DNA of 64,000 bases from the NCBI RefSeq assembly GCF_008386565.1, contig NZ_VUKA01000010.1, positions 1-64,000 on the forward strand. The letters run 5' to 3'. Source of the DNA: Teichococcus oryzae (GTDB lineage: Bacteria > Pseudomonadota > Alphaproteobacteria > Acetobacterales > Acetobacteraceae). Shown here in pieces: positions 16,052 through 24,279 of the stretch. Both the position numbers and the translations under genes were made by a program. The notes under the pieces were generated by a model. It saw only the letters and a list, made by a program, of their open reading frames with translations, was not told where the DNA came from and did not search any database. Position 1 is the first letter of the stretch. Every line of letters begins with the position of its first letter.

Positions 16052-16852
16052 ATGACCATGCTCGCCTTCATTCGCAACCTTGTCGGCGTGAAGACCGATC
16101 AGGCTGTCAACAACGCTGTCGAGGCCATTGTCCGGTGGGATCCGAAATCCGCGACCGAGGCGGAGCTGCGGACCATGGAGCAGCACCTGGACCAGCTTGG
16201 CCTGCAGGTCGCCGAAGCGCGGCAAGCCTATGAGCGCGAGAAGCGCGAGGCCGACACCATCCAGGCCCTGTCGCAACAGCGCCTCGCCGCTGCCGAGCAG
16301 TTGCAGCGCCGGGCGGAGGCCGCGACAGATCCCGCCCAGAAGAGCGAGCTGGAACGCTCCCTTGGGACGCTTCTCACGATGCTTGAGGAGATGGCCCCCG
16401 AGGTGGAGCGGGAAAAGCAGGATGCCGTCGATGCGCAGGATTTCCTGAATACCTTGCAGCAGACCTATGAGCAGGCGGGCAGCAAGCTGAAATCCGCCCG
16501 CTCGGAGCTGGCGCGCGCGCAACGGGACATGACGCGCGCGGAAGCGCAGCGCGATGCCGCGGAACGCCGGGCCGAGGCCGCCCGGCAGGCCGCCGGGCTG
16601 ACCGGAGCCACCAGCGGACTGAGCGTCGCGCTGAAAACGATGCAGGAGGCGGCCGCTCGGGACCTGGCGCAGGCCGAGGCCGCCAATGCCAAGGCCAAGC
16701 TGCTGACGCCAACCCAGCCGGAGAAAGACGACCCGAACATCGCCGCGGCCATGGATGCGGCGGCGGGCCGGCTGCCGGCGCCGGTCAATCTCGGCGACCG
16801 GCTGGCCGCGATCCGCCAGAAGCAGGGCGCGCAGCGGCTCATCTCCGGATAA
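16052..16852 (+). CDS. yjfJ: YjfJ-like PspA/IM30 family protein
   Basis: This protein of about 266 residues is almost entirely helical. An amphipathic N-terminus ('MLAFIRNLVGVKTDQAVNNAVEAI') is followed by long coiled coils rich in Glu, Arg, Ala and Gln (about residues 40-210), the PspA/IM30/YjfJ pattern. PspA-type proteins polymerise on the inner membrane and protect it under stress. GGAAAGGGAG precedes ATG 16052; an upstream in-frame start at 16010 overlaps yjfL and lacks such a site. The C-terminal tail 'NLGDRLAAIRQKQGAQRLISG' is soluble. It is the last gene of the yjfKLJ unit. Confidence 0.8.
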   Translation: MTMLAFIRNLVGVKTDQAVNNAVEAIVRWDPKSATEAELRTMEQHLDQLGLQVAEARQAYEREKREADTIQALSQQRLAAAEQLQRRAEAATDPAQKSELERSLGTLLTMLEEMAPEVEREKQDAVDAQDFLNTLQQTYEQAGSKLKSARSELARAQRDMTRAEAQRDAAERRAEAARQAAGLTGATSGLSVALKTMQEAAARDLAQAEAANAKAKLLTPTQPEKDDPNIAAAMDAAAGRLPAPVNLGDRLAAIRQKQGAQRLISG

Positions 16853-17152
16853 TGGCTGAAAAGCTGAGCGGCGGGGAACGTCCTGGCTGTTTGCCGGGAT
16901 GAGCCCGCTTCAGGAGGGCCGCTTCTCCACCTGACCTTCAGGCATGGCCGGGTTGCCTCCGCGCTATCAGGGCTCCGAAAGGCCAACAATGCCTGGCAGC
17001 GCCGCGCCGGCTTCCGGGAGCCGCGCTGCCAATGATTGCCGCGGCGGCATCCGGAAGACTATCGGCCCGAGGAAGGATGCCGCTCCGCCGCCGGGGCCGG
17101 AATCCGCGCATGACCGGCATCCATCCTGAGCGCGCGGAACCTGCCTGCCGCC
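16853..17152. other. Intergenic region, nothing recognised
   Basis: This 300-base convergent gap between the yjfJ-like gene and a minus-strand Bug receptor is GC-rich, with no credible reading frame, repeat or U-tailed hairpin. Confidence 0.4.
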
Positions 17153-18139
17153 TTAGTTCACGACAACCCGGGCCTCCTTGACGACGCGCCCCCATTTGGC
17201 GTTCTCGGCATGCAGGAAAGTCGCGAACTCCTCTGGCGTGGAGCCCAGCGGCTCACTGCCTTCGGCGGCCAGCTTGGTGGCGACAGTGGGATGGCGCAGC
17301 ACTTGGCGGATCGCCTTGTTCAGGGCCAGGATGGTCTCGGGCGGCGTGCCGGCGGGCACGACCACCCCGGTCCAGTTCACCGCCTCATAGCCAGGGAAAC
17401 CCAGCTCGGCCACGGTCGGCACCTCCGGCATTGCCTTCATGCGCTGCGGCGATGTCACCGCCAATGCCCGCACCGCCCCGGACTCCAGAACACCCCTGGC
17501 CGCCAGCGGATTGGCGAAGAACAAATCGATGCGGCCGGCCAGCAGGTCGGTCAGCACGGGTGCCGCGCCGACATAGGGCACCACCACCATCTCGATCCCC
17601 GCCTGCACGGCGAACATCTCGCCGGACAGATGCCCAGTGGTGCCGGCGCCGGAATGGCCGACATTCAGCACCCCCGGCTGCTTCCGCGCATCGGCGACCA
17701 GCGCGTCCAGGTCCTTCCAGGGCGCATCCTTGCGGACCACAAGCAGGTTCGGCTGCTGCGCCACGGTGGAAACAGGGGAAAGATCCCGCAGCGGATCGAA
17801 GGGCATGGAAGGATAGAGGCTGGGATTGATAGCCAGGTTGGCTGTCTGTCCCATGCCGATGGTATAGCCATCCGGCTGCGACTTGGCGACAAGGTCCAGC
17901 CCGACATTGCCACCCGCGCCGGGGCGGTTCTCCGCCACAACCGTCCAGCCGGCGACTTCCGCCAGGCGATGCGCGACCTCCCGCGAGATGACATCGGTCC
18001 CACCCGCGGGTGGATAGGGGACGATCAGGCGGATCGGCCGCAGCGGCCAGGCCGCCGCCGATGCCCGTCCCACCAGGAACGGCGCCGCTAGCCCCAGCCC
18101 CGCGCCAAGCAGGCCACGGCGCCTGAGAGTGATGTTCAT
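17153..18139 (-). CDS. Bug/TctC-family periplasmic receptor
   Basis: This 328-residue receptor has an arginine-rich export signal (residues 1-29, 'RRRGLLGAGLGLAAPFLVG', cleavage near ASA|AA). Family landmarks are 'LIVPYPPAGGTDVISR', 'VVAENRPGAGGNVGLDLVAKSQPDGYTIGM', 'PFDPLRDLSPVS' and 'GHSGAGTTGHLSGEMF'. Bug proteins bind small carboxylates between two lobes and hand them to a TctAB-type permease or act as sensors. It follows the CoA-transferase/lyase genes on the same strand by 69 bases and is probably the last gene of that catabolic operon. The ligand is likely the substrate of those enzymes, a carboxylic acid; which one is unknown. Confidence 0.9.
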   Translation of the reverse strand: MNITLRRRGLLGAGLGLAAPFLVGRASAAAWPLRPIRLIVPYPPAGGTDVISREVAHRLAEVAGWTVVAENRPGAGGNVGLDLVAKSQPDGYTIGMGQTANLAINPSLYPSMPFDPLRDLSPVSTVAQQPNLLVVRKDAPWKDLDALVADARKQPGVLNVGHSGAGTTGHLSGEMFAVQAGIEMVVVPYVGAAPVLTDLLAGRIDLFFANPLAARGVLESGAVRALAVTSPQRMKAMPEVPTVAELGFPGYEAVNWTGVVVPAGTPPETILALNKAIRQVLRHPTVATKLAAEGSEPLGSTPEEFATFLHAENAKWGRVVKEARVVVN

Positions 18140-18208
18140 CGAATGCTTCTCCCTTTGCCCGCCGAGCCATGTCCGGCGGGTCGTTCGATCCTGTTGCAGC
18201 CGGCCGCC

Positions 18209-19369
18209 TTATTCCGCCGCGCGCGGCACAGGCCGGAACGGGCCGAGAATGTCTTCCGTCTGTGCCCCTGCCGCCGGCGGATCGCTGCGCCGCCCAAGCC
18301 GCTTGGCGCCGAACTGGATGGGGAGGGCGGGCGCCGCCGTTTCCGTTCCATCCGGCAGGCGAAGTGGCACCATGCCTCCGGCATGATTGAGGTGCGGGTC
18401 GTCATAAAGATCCCAGGGCCGGGTGATGCGCGCGAAGGGCAGGCCGGCGGCCTCGCACATCGCCTCAAGCTCCGCGATGGAATGCCTGCGCAGGAGGCGG
18501 GCAACCAGCGGGATCAGCTCGCCCCGCCCCTGGGACCGCAGCGTGTTCGTGGCCCAGCGGGAATCACGCAGTTCCGGCGCGTCCAGCCGGGCGGTGAAGA
18601 TCTGCCATTGCCGGTCCGTCACCACGCCGATGAAAAGCTGCGCCCCATCGCTTGATTCGAAAACGTCATACACCCCCCAGGCCCGCTTGCCCGCAGGCAT
18701 CGGAGGCGGCTCCTGGCCCGAGATCGCCTGTTGCAGCATGTGCGTGGACACAAGATAGGCCGAGGTCTCGAACAGGCCGGATTGCACATGCTGCCCCTGG
18801 CCCGTCATCTCCCGCTGCCGCAGCGCGGCCATGATGGCGACGGCGCCGAACAGGCCACCCATCATGTCATTGACCGGGGCGCCCGCCCGCAGCGGCCGCC
18901 CCTGCGGCCCTGTCATATAGGCAAGGCCGGTCATCATCTGTACCACCTCGTCCAGCGCGGTCCGGTTCTCGTAAGGCCCGGAAAGAAAGCCCTTCAAGGA
19001 ACAATAGACGAGGCGTGGATTGCGCGCGGAAAGGGCGGCATAGCCCAGCCCCTGGGCCTCCAGCCCGCCGGGGCGGAAGTTCTCGATCAGCACATCGGCC
19101 GTGTCGATCAGCCGCAGCAGCGCCGCCAGCTCCTCCGGGTCCTTGATGTCCACCTGCACGCTTTTCTTGTTGCGCGAGAAGGCGGCGAAGAAGCCGGTGC
19201 CGGAGCTGGTCAGGACCCGCGTGCGGTCCCCCGTGCCGGGCGGCTCCACCTTGATGACCTCGGCGCCCAGATCGGCCAGCACCAGACCGCAGCTCGGCCC
19301 CATCACCATGTGGGAGAATTCGACAACGCGGATGCCGTCAAGGGGCAGGGGTTGTTGCACCGCGCTCAT
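18209..19369 (-). CDS. Class III (CaiB/BaiF-type) CoA-transferase
   Basis: This 386-residue protein matches the family length. The N-terminal 'PLDGIRVVEFSHMVMGPSCGLVLADLGAEVIKVEPPGTGD' is the CoA-binding start of family III transferases. The catalytic Asp lies in the later 'TALDEVVQMMTGLAYMTGPQGRPLRAGAPVNDMMGGLFGA' region. The family moves CoA from a donor acyl-CoA to a free carboxylic acid. Its ATG overlaps the stop of the upstream lyase gene (ATGA at 19366-19369). It is cytosolic and probably activates the acid that the lyase then splits. Confidence 0.9.
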   Translation of the reverse strand: MSAVQQPLPLDGIRVVEFSHMVMGPSCGLVLADLGAEVIKVEPPGTGDRTRVLTSSGTGFFAAFSRNKKSVQVDIKDPEELAALLRLIDTADVLIENFRPGGLEAQGLGYAALSARNPRLVYCSLKGFLSGPYENRTALDEVVQMMTGLAYMTGPQGRPLRAGAPVNDMMGGLFGAVAIMAALRQREMTGQGQHVQSGLFETSAYLVSTHMLQQAISGQEPPPMPAGKRAWGVYDVFESSDGAQLFIGVVTDRQWQIFTARLDAPELRDSRWATNTLRSQGRGELIPLVARLLRRHSIAELEAMCEAAGLPFARITRPWDLYDDPHLNHAGGMVPLRLPDGTETAAPALPIQFGAKRLGRRSDPPAAGAQTEDILGPFRPVPRAAE

Positions 19370-20331
19370 GCCGCCCGCGCCTTTGCCCGATAGGAGCCGA
19401 GCCCGCCGCCGCGCAGCATGGCGCTGGGCAGGCGGTGGCCGACGATCTCCTCGGCCAGGGCCGAGGCCGCGAGCAGCGCCTCCACATCGACGCCGGTGGG
19501 GACGCCCAGTTCCTCGCAGAGGAAGACCAGTTCCTCGGTCGCGATGTTGCCGGGGGCGCCGGGATGCGCCGCGAAGGGGCAGCCGCCCAGGCCGCCCACC
19601 GCCGCATCGAACTCGCGCACGCCGAGCCTGAGGCCTGCATAAGCGCAGGCGACCGCCATTCCGCGCGTGTCGTGCAGGTGCAAGCCGATGCGCTGCGCCG
19701 GGTATCGCTCCCGCACCGCGCCCACCAGCCGCTCCACATGGGCGGCATTGGCCCAGCCCATGGAATCGGCGATGGAGATCTTCTCGATGGCGCAGCCGGT
19801 TTCATCGGCCAGCGCCATGGCATCCGCCAGCGCCGAAAGCGCCTGCGGCACGGTGACATCGCCCGAGAAATTGCAGCCAAAGGAGGCCATCAGGCTGATT
19901 CGGGTGACCGGAACCCCTTCCGCCTGATGCACCGCCACATGCTTGCGCATGGCTTCCAGCTGTCCGGCATGGTCGCGATTGAGGTTGCGCTGCGAGAAAG
20001 CTTCCGAGGCGCTGACGGTGATGGAGCCTTTCACCGTCAGGCGGTCACGGAAGGCCAGGGTGCGCCTCAGCCCGGCCGGATTGAACCAAAGGGCGATGTA
20101 TTCGACGCCAGGACGCGGGGTGAAGCCGGCCACCACATCCTCCGCATCGGCCCAGCCGGGTACCATCTTCGGATTGACGAAGGAGGCCACTTGGATGCGC
20201 CTGAGCCCGGTTTCCGAAAGCGCGTGGATCAGCGCGACCTTGCGTTCCGTCGGGATTGGGCCTGGCTCGATCTGGAAGCCTTCCCGGGGGCCTTCCTCGG
20301 TGATGTCGACGCTCTTGGGCAGGTCGCTCAT
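19366..20331 (-). CDS. HMG-CoA-lyase-like protein with variant GPREGFQ motif
   Basis: This 321-residue DRE-TIM metallolyase belongs to the hydroxymethylglutaryl-CoA lyase family. It opens 'KSVDITEEGPREGFQIE' where standard lyases have GPRDGLQ, so the metal-binding Asp is Glu. The metal-binding 'LHLHDTRGMAVACAYAGLR' and the cysteine loop 'GGLGGCPFAAHPGAPGN' are intact. The ATG at 20331 overlaps the stop of the SMP-30 gene (ATGA); a longer start at 20370 would run into it. It sits between a CoA-transferase and a lactonase, so it probably cleaves a branched hydroxyacyl-CoA made in this pathway, not necessarily HMG-CoA. Confidence 0.8.
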   Translation of the reverse strand: MSDLPKSVDITEEGPREGFQIEPGPIPTERKVALIHALSETGLRRIQVASFVNPKMVPGWADAEDVVAGFTPRPGVEYIALWFNPAGLRRTLAFRDRLTVKGSITVSASEAFSQRNLNRDHAGQLEAMRKHVAVHQAEGVPVTRISLMASFGCNFSGDVTVPQALSALADAMALADETGCAIEKISIADSMGWANAAHVERLVGAVRERYPAQRIGLHLHDTRGMAVACAYAGLRLGVREFDAAVGGLGGCPFAAHPGAPGNIATEELVFLCEELGVPTGVDVEALLAASALAEEIVGHRLPSAMLRGGGLGSYRAKARAA

Positions 20332-21242
20332 GCTGAATGCTCTCCCGAGGTTGCGGCGGGATGGTCCCACGCCGCCTGCAGAATGGTTCCCGTGGTGGAA
20401 TCCGTGATGACAACACCGCCTTCAGGGCGGAACGCGACATTGGTGGTGAAGCTGCCGCGGCAGGAACGCAGCGCGGCAACCAGTTGCCCCTGCGCGCCCA
20501 GCACCAGAACATGCCCGAGCCCCGCATGCGCGACGAGCAGGTTGCCCCTCGCGTCCACCGCCATGCCATCCGGCCCGGTCGCGCCATGGAAGCTGGCGAA
20601 GCGGTGCACCTTGGCGGTGCCGCCCTGCGGCAGCAGCGGCACGCGCCAGACGGCGTTGTCGCGCGTCATGGCGACAAACAGCACATCCTCCTCCGGCGAG
20701 AGGGCCAGGCCATTGGGGCTTGGCCCATTGGCGATGAGGCAATCGAGCCGCCCGTTACGTGTCAGGCGGAACACCCGACCGGTCGGATCATGCAGCCCGG
20801 TCTGGCCCTGGTCGGTGAAGTAGAGGTCGCCGTTGCGGGCGAAGGTGAGGTCGTTGACGCCCTTGAAGCGCTCGCTGTTGCAGCGGGCCAGCACCGGCTC
20901 GATGTAGCCGGATTCCGTATCCAGGGCCAGGATGCCGTTCTTGTAGTCGGTGATGAAGAGGCGGCCATCCGGCGCCAGGGCCAGCCCGTTCGGTTCGCCA
21001 TCGTAATCCGCGACACAGTGCCATTCGTCACCTTCCACGCGGAACACACGGCCATGCGGGATGTCGGTGACAAAGAGCCGACCATGAGAATCGTGGCACG
21101 GGCCTTCGATGAAGCTGTCCACCACCTGGCCGCGCTTGTTGGCGCGCGACCATTCGGTGACGACCGGGCGGCGAAGTTCCGCCGGCATCTCGCTGAACAC
21201 GCTGGTGAGGGTGATAACCGGCGGCGGAAAGAGGCCCATCAT
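20328..21242 (-). CDS. SMP-30/gluconolactonase/LRE-family hydrolase
   Basis: This 304-residue six-bladed beta-propeller of the SMP-30 family has repeated 'DGRLFITD' and 'NGDLYFTDQ' blade motifs. Family metal-ligand positions are visible in 'FIEGPCHDSHGRLFVTD' (Glu), 'GVNDLTFARNGDLYFTD' (Asn) and 'ATGPDGMAVDARGNLLVAH' (Asp). There is no signal peptide, so it is cytosolic. Members open lactones of sugar acids or related compounds. Its stop overlaps the lyase start and its start overlaps the stop of the upstream Bug gene, so the four genes are tightly coupled. A lactone intermediate is implied but not identified. Confidence 0.85.
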   Translation of the reverse strand: MMGLFPPPVITLTSVFSEMPAELRRPVVTEWSRANKRGQVVDSFIEGPCHDSHGRLFVTDIPHGRVFRVEGDEWHCVADYDGEPNGLALAPDGRLFITDYKNGILALDTESGYIEPVLARCNSERFKGVNDLTFARNGDLYFTDQGQTGLHDPTGRVFRLTRNGRLDCLIANGPSPNGLALSPEEDVLFVAMTRDNAVWRVPLLPQGGTAKVHRFASFHGATGPDGMAVDARGNLLVAHAGLGHVLVLGAQGQLVAALRSCRGSFTTNVAFRPEGGVVITDSTTGTILQAAWDHPAATSGEHSA

Positions 21243-22231
21243 TGCGGGGCGATCCCGGCTTCGCGCAGGACGGATTCCCAGCGCGCGATCTCCCCGGCAA
21301 CGTAGCTCTGCGCCGCGGCGGGATCGTTGCCGACGATGCGGTCAACGCCCAGCCTGGTGAGCTGCTGGCGCACCGCCTCATCTCCCAGGACGGCGGCAGC
21401 CTCCTTCTGCAAGGTCGCGATCACGCCCGGAGGCGTGCCACGCGGCGCCATCAGCACCTGCCAGACACTGAAGGTGGCATCGGGGAAGCCGGCCTCGGCC
21501 ACGGTGGGCACGTCCGGCATCACCGGGCTGCGCGCCGGCGCGGAAACCGCCAGGGCCCGGCCCTGGCCACCCTGCGCCGTGGCGAAGCCGGTGATCCCGG
21601 CATCATACAACATGTCGATGCGCCCGGCGGCGAGGTCCAGAACGGCGGGCGCGCTGCCGCGATAGGCGACCTCTTCCATCTTCAGCCCGGCCGCCTTCAG
21701 GAACAACAGGCTGACCAGTTGCAGCGCGCCGCCATTGCCGGCGCTGGCGTAGCGCAGCCGCCCTGGTTCCCGCCGCGCCCGCGCCACAAGGTCAGCGACG
21801 CTGCGGTCGGGCGAGGAAGGCGGGACCAGGAGCACCATGGGGCTTTCCGCGACCACCGTCACCGGCACCAGATCCTTGACCGGATCATAGTCCAGCTTGG
21901 CGTAAAGCGCCCGGTTCACCGCATGGCTGGTGTTGGTGAACAGCAGCGTCGTGCCATCCGGTTCGGCATGCGCCACGGCGGAGGCGGCGATGTTGCCGCC
22001 CGCGCCGGTCCGGTTCTCCACAACGAAGCGTTGAGGCAGCCGCTTGCTCAATCCGTCCGCGAGCAACCGCGCCACCAGATCGGTTGGCCCCCCCGCCGAG
22101 GCGATAACCAGCATCTTCACCGGCTTGTTCGGCAATTCCGCCGCCCCGGCCAGGGCCGGAGCCGCCGCCATGCCAGCCGCGGCCAGCATCAACGCCAATC
22201 GGCGCGAAAGCGCCGTGCGCCACCACATCAT
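21239..22231 (-). CDS. Bug/TctC-family periplasmic receptor
   Basis: This 330-residue receptor has a long signal peptide (residues 1-31, 'SRRLALMLAAAGMAAAPALAGA'). AAGGAGGAAACAAG stands directly before ATG 22231, which fixes the start. The family pattern 'VVENRTGAGGNIAASAVAHAEPDGTTLLFTN' and 'KLDYDPVKDLVPVT' is clear. It is the second Bug protein of this cluster and differs from the one at 17153-18139 in the ligand-lobe sequence ('ASAGNGGALQLVSLLFLKAAG'), which suggests two related ligands or two steps of uptake and sensing. It overlaps the SMP-30 gene by four bases. Confidence 0.9.
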   Translation of the reverse strand: MMWWRTALSRRLALMLAAAGMAAAPALAGAAELPNKPVKMLVIASAGGPTDLVARLLADGLSKRLPQRFVVENRTGAGGNIAASAVAHAEPDGTTLLFTNTSHAVNRALYAKLDYDPVKDLVPVTVVAESPMVLLVPPSSPDRSVADLVARARREPGRLRYASAGNGGALQLVSLLFLKAAGLKMEEVAYRGSAPAVLDLAAGRIDMLYDAGITGFATAQGGQGRALAVSAPARSPVMPDVPTVAEAGFPDATFSVWQVLMAPRGTPPGVIATLQKEAAAVLGDEAVRQQLTRLGVDRIVGNDPAAAQSYVAGEIARWESVLREAGIAPQ

Positions 22232-22297
22232 CTTGTTTCCTCCTTCTGGCTGCCATCCTCTCATCGGGATGGCTGGCCGGTATCCTGGCTGGCCGTC

Positions 22298-23302
22298 CTA
22301 CTTGGCCAGCGCGCCTTCCGTTCCGGCCGGCTGGCACACCGCGCCGCGATGCGCCCTGCCGGTGCCTTCCGCCGCGGCTCCGCGCGCGGCATAGTGGAAT
22401 CCTTTTTCCACGCCCACATCCGGCAGGTGGCCGTAGAGCGGCTCGCCCGGCAGGCCTTCTGCCAGCACATGCCGTGCCTGGGCCAGCCGGTCCAGATCGA
22501 TGCCGGTATCAAGGCCCATCGCTTCCAGCATCCAGACCAGATCCTCGGTGACGATGTTGCCCGTGGCCCCCGGCGAATAAGGGCAGCCACCGATGCCGCC
22601 CTGGGATGAGTCGAAGGTCCTGACGCCGGCTTCCAGCGCTGCGACCACATTCGCCAATCCCTGCCCGCGCGTATTGTGCAGATGCGCGCCGCCGGCGCGA
22701 TCGCCGAGCTCTGCCCGGAGCCTAGTGAACATGCGCTTCACCTGCGCGGGATTGGCGTAGCCGACACCATCCGACAAGCCGATGCTGTCCGCTCCGGCGC
22801 GCGCCAGGCGCTCCGCCATGATGAACACCCAGCCCTCATCGACCACACCCTGGATGGTGCAGCCGAAGGCGGTGGAAATGCCGATCTCGATCTGCGGCCG
22901 CTTCGCCACGGGCAGGGTGTCGCGCCAGGCGCAAACCTTGGCGACCTCGGCAATCGCCTCGTCACAACTCATGCGGATGTTGGCCAGGCTGTGCGCGTGA
23001 GAGGCCGAGACGGGCATGGTGATCTTTGGCGTTCCGGCCTCCACCGCGCGCATGACGCCTTTCATGTTCGGCGCCAGCGCCAGCACCGTCAGGCCGTCGA
23101 TGGAGAGTGCATCGCGCACCACGTCGGCCGCATCGGCCATCTGCGGCAGCAGCTTCGGATGAACAAAGGAGCCCACCTCGATCTCCCGCAGCCCGGCAGC
23201 GGCCAGCGTCCGGATCCATCGCTGCTTGGCGGGCGTCGGCATGGTCCGGCCGATGCTTTGCAGGCCATCCCGGGGCCCCACCTCGCTCACCAGAACATCC
23301 AT
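22298..23302 (-). CDS. HMG-CoA-lyase-family enzyme
   Basis: This 334-residue enzyme has the canonical opening 'VSEVGPRDGLQSI' (catalytic Arg and metal-binding Asp). It also has 'IGISTAFGCTIQG', the metal-site histidines in 'GGAHLHNTRGQGLANVVAALE', and the cysteine loop 'QGGIGGCPYSPGATGNIVTED'. All active-site elements of HMG-CoA lyase are therefore present, unlike the variant lyase of the same cluster. The C-terminal ~45 residues are extra and rich in Ala, Gly and Arg. It is the first gene of the minus-strand cluster and is divergent from an IclR regulator. The likely role is cleavage of a 3-hydroxy-3-methyl-branched acyl-CoA to acetyl-CoA plus a keto acid. Confidence 0.85.
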   Translation of the reverse strand: MDVLVSEVGPRDGLQSIGRTMPTPAKQRWIRTLAAAGLREIEVGSFVHPKLLPQMADAADVVRDALSIDGLTVLALAPNMKGVMRAVEAGTPKITMPVSASHAHSLANIRMSCDEAIAEVAKVCAWRDTLPVAKRPQIEIGISTAFGCTIQGVVDEGWVFIMAERLARAGADSIGLSDGVGYANPAQVKRMFTRLRAELGDRAGGAHLHNTRGQGLANVVAALEAGVRTFDSSQGGIGGCPYSPGATGNIVTEDLVWMLEAMGLDTGIDLDRLAQARHVLAEGLPGEPLYGHLPDVGVEKGFHYAARGAAAEGTGRAHRGAVCQPAGTEGALAK

Positions 23303-23321
23303 CCGCTATCGTTCCTCGCAG

Positions 23322-23356
23322 TTCTATTGTGCAGAATTTTATTCTATTATATGGAA
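23322..23356. promoter_or_regulatory. Two tandem operator-like sites for the IclR regulator
   Basis: TTCTATTGTGCAGAA (23322-23336) and TTCTATTATATGGAA (23342-23356) are near-identical 15-mers with TTC/GAA dyad ends. Their starts are 20 bases apart, close to two helical turns. They lie in the 103-base region between the lyase gene and the divergent IclR gene, an AT-rich island in GC-rich DNA. Binding by the neighbouring IclR protein is inferred. Confidence 0.55.
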
Positions 23357-23405
23357 CCAACTGCTACTGTGCTTGTCAACGGGAATTGACCCGGGAGGTC
23401 GCCTC

Positions 23406-24125
23406 TTGCCCCGCTACAAGACCCGTCCATTGTCCGAGGCCGCGGCCGATGGCGGCGTTGCCGCTGTTGACCGAGCATTGCTGCTGCTCCGCGCTTTTCG
23501 CCAGGGAGACAAAACACTGACCTTGACGGTCCTCGCCGAACGCGCAGGACTGGTCAAAAGCACCGCCCTGCGCCTGTTGGCCTCCCTGGTCCATGCGGGC
23601 CTGCTGCAACGCCGGGAGGATGGCTATGCGCTCGGCAGCGAAATCAGCCGCCTTCAGGCGGTACACGCCGCATCCTTCAATCTCGGCGAGGCGGTCATCC
23701 CGGTGTTGAGGCAGCTTGCCGAGGCAACCCGCGAAAGCGCCGCCTTCCATGTTCGGCAGGGTGACCAGCGACTTTGCCTTTACCGTGTCGATTCACCGCA
23801 GCCATTGCGCGACCACGGCCGGGAGGGCGACCTGTTCCCCCTCGAGAAAGGGTCAGGAGGCCGCGTGTTGCTGGCTTTCAGCGGTGCAGAAGGCGATATC
23901 TATGACCGGATCCGCCGCGAAAAGGTCGCCGTGCTGAGCGCCGACCGGGTGCCGGATCTCGCCGGCGTGTCCTCGCCGGTCTTCGATGCGGCAGGCCACC
24001 TGCTCGGCGCGCTGACGCTCATCATGCCGCTGTCCCGCAGCCATCCATCGCATCGTGAGGTGGTTCGGAAAGCGGCGCTGGACCTCACGCTCCACCTCGG
24101 AGGCTCGGGCCACCTGTTTGCGTGA
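23406..24125 (+). CDS. IclR-family transcriptional regulator
   Basis: This protein of about 239 residues has a winged helix at residues ~20-80 ('AVDRALLLLRAFRQGDKTLTLTVLAERAGLVKSTALRLLASLVHAGLL'). The IclR effector domain follows, with 'SGGRVLLAFSGAEGD' and 'VPDLAGVSSPVFDAAGHLLGALTLIMP'. I chose TTG 23406 because GGGAGG ends seven bases before it and the translated start 'PRYKTRPLSEAAADGGVAAVDRAL' has normal IclR length; longer frames run through the operator region. It is divergent from the two-lyase/CoA-transferase/lactonase cluster, which it most likely controls in response to the substrate or an intermediate. Confidence 0.85.
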   Translation: MPRYKTRPLSEAAADGGVAAVDRALLLLRAFRQGDKTLTLTVLAERAGLVKSTALRLLASLVHAGLLQRREDGYALGSEISRLQAVHAASFNLGEAVIPVLRQLAEATRESAAFHVRQGDQRLCLYRVDSPQPLRDHGREGDLFPLEKGSGGRVLLAFSGAEGDIYDRIRREKVAVLSADRVPDLAGVSSPVFDAAGHLLGALTLIMPLSRSHPSHREVVRKAALDLTLHLGGSGHLFA

Positions 24126-24279
24126 CGTTCGAGAAGCCGGTGAAGGGAGGGCGGAACAGGCTTCTTCGCACTCTGCGACCTTCGGCAAAGGAAGGCTTCA
24201 AGCGCTGGTCGAGAGCATTGGGATCGGCCGGTTCCAAGGTGATCGCAAAGCCTCACACCCCCTGATCCTGCCCTTGAGA

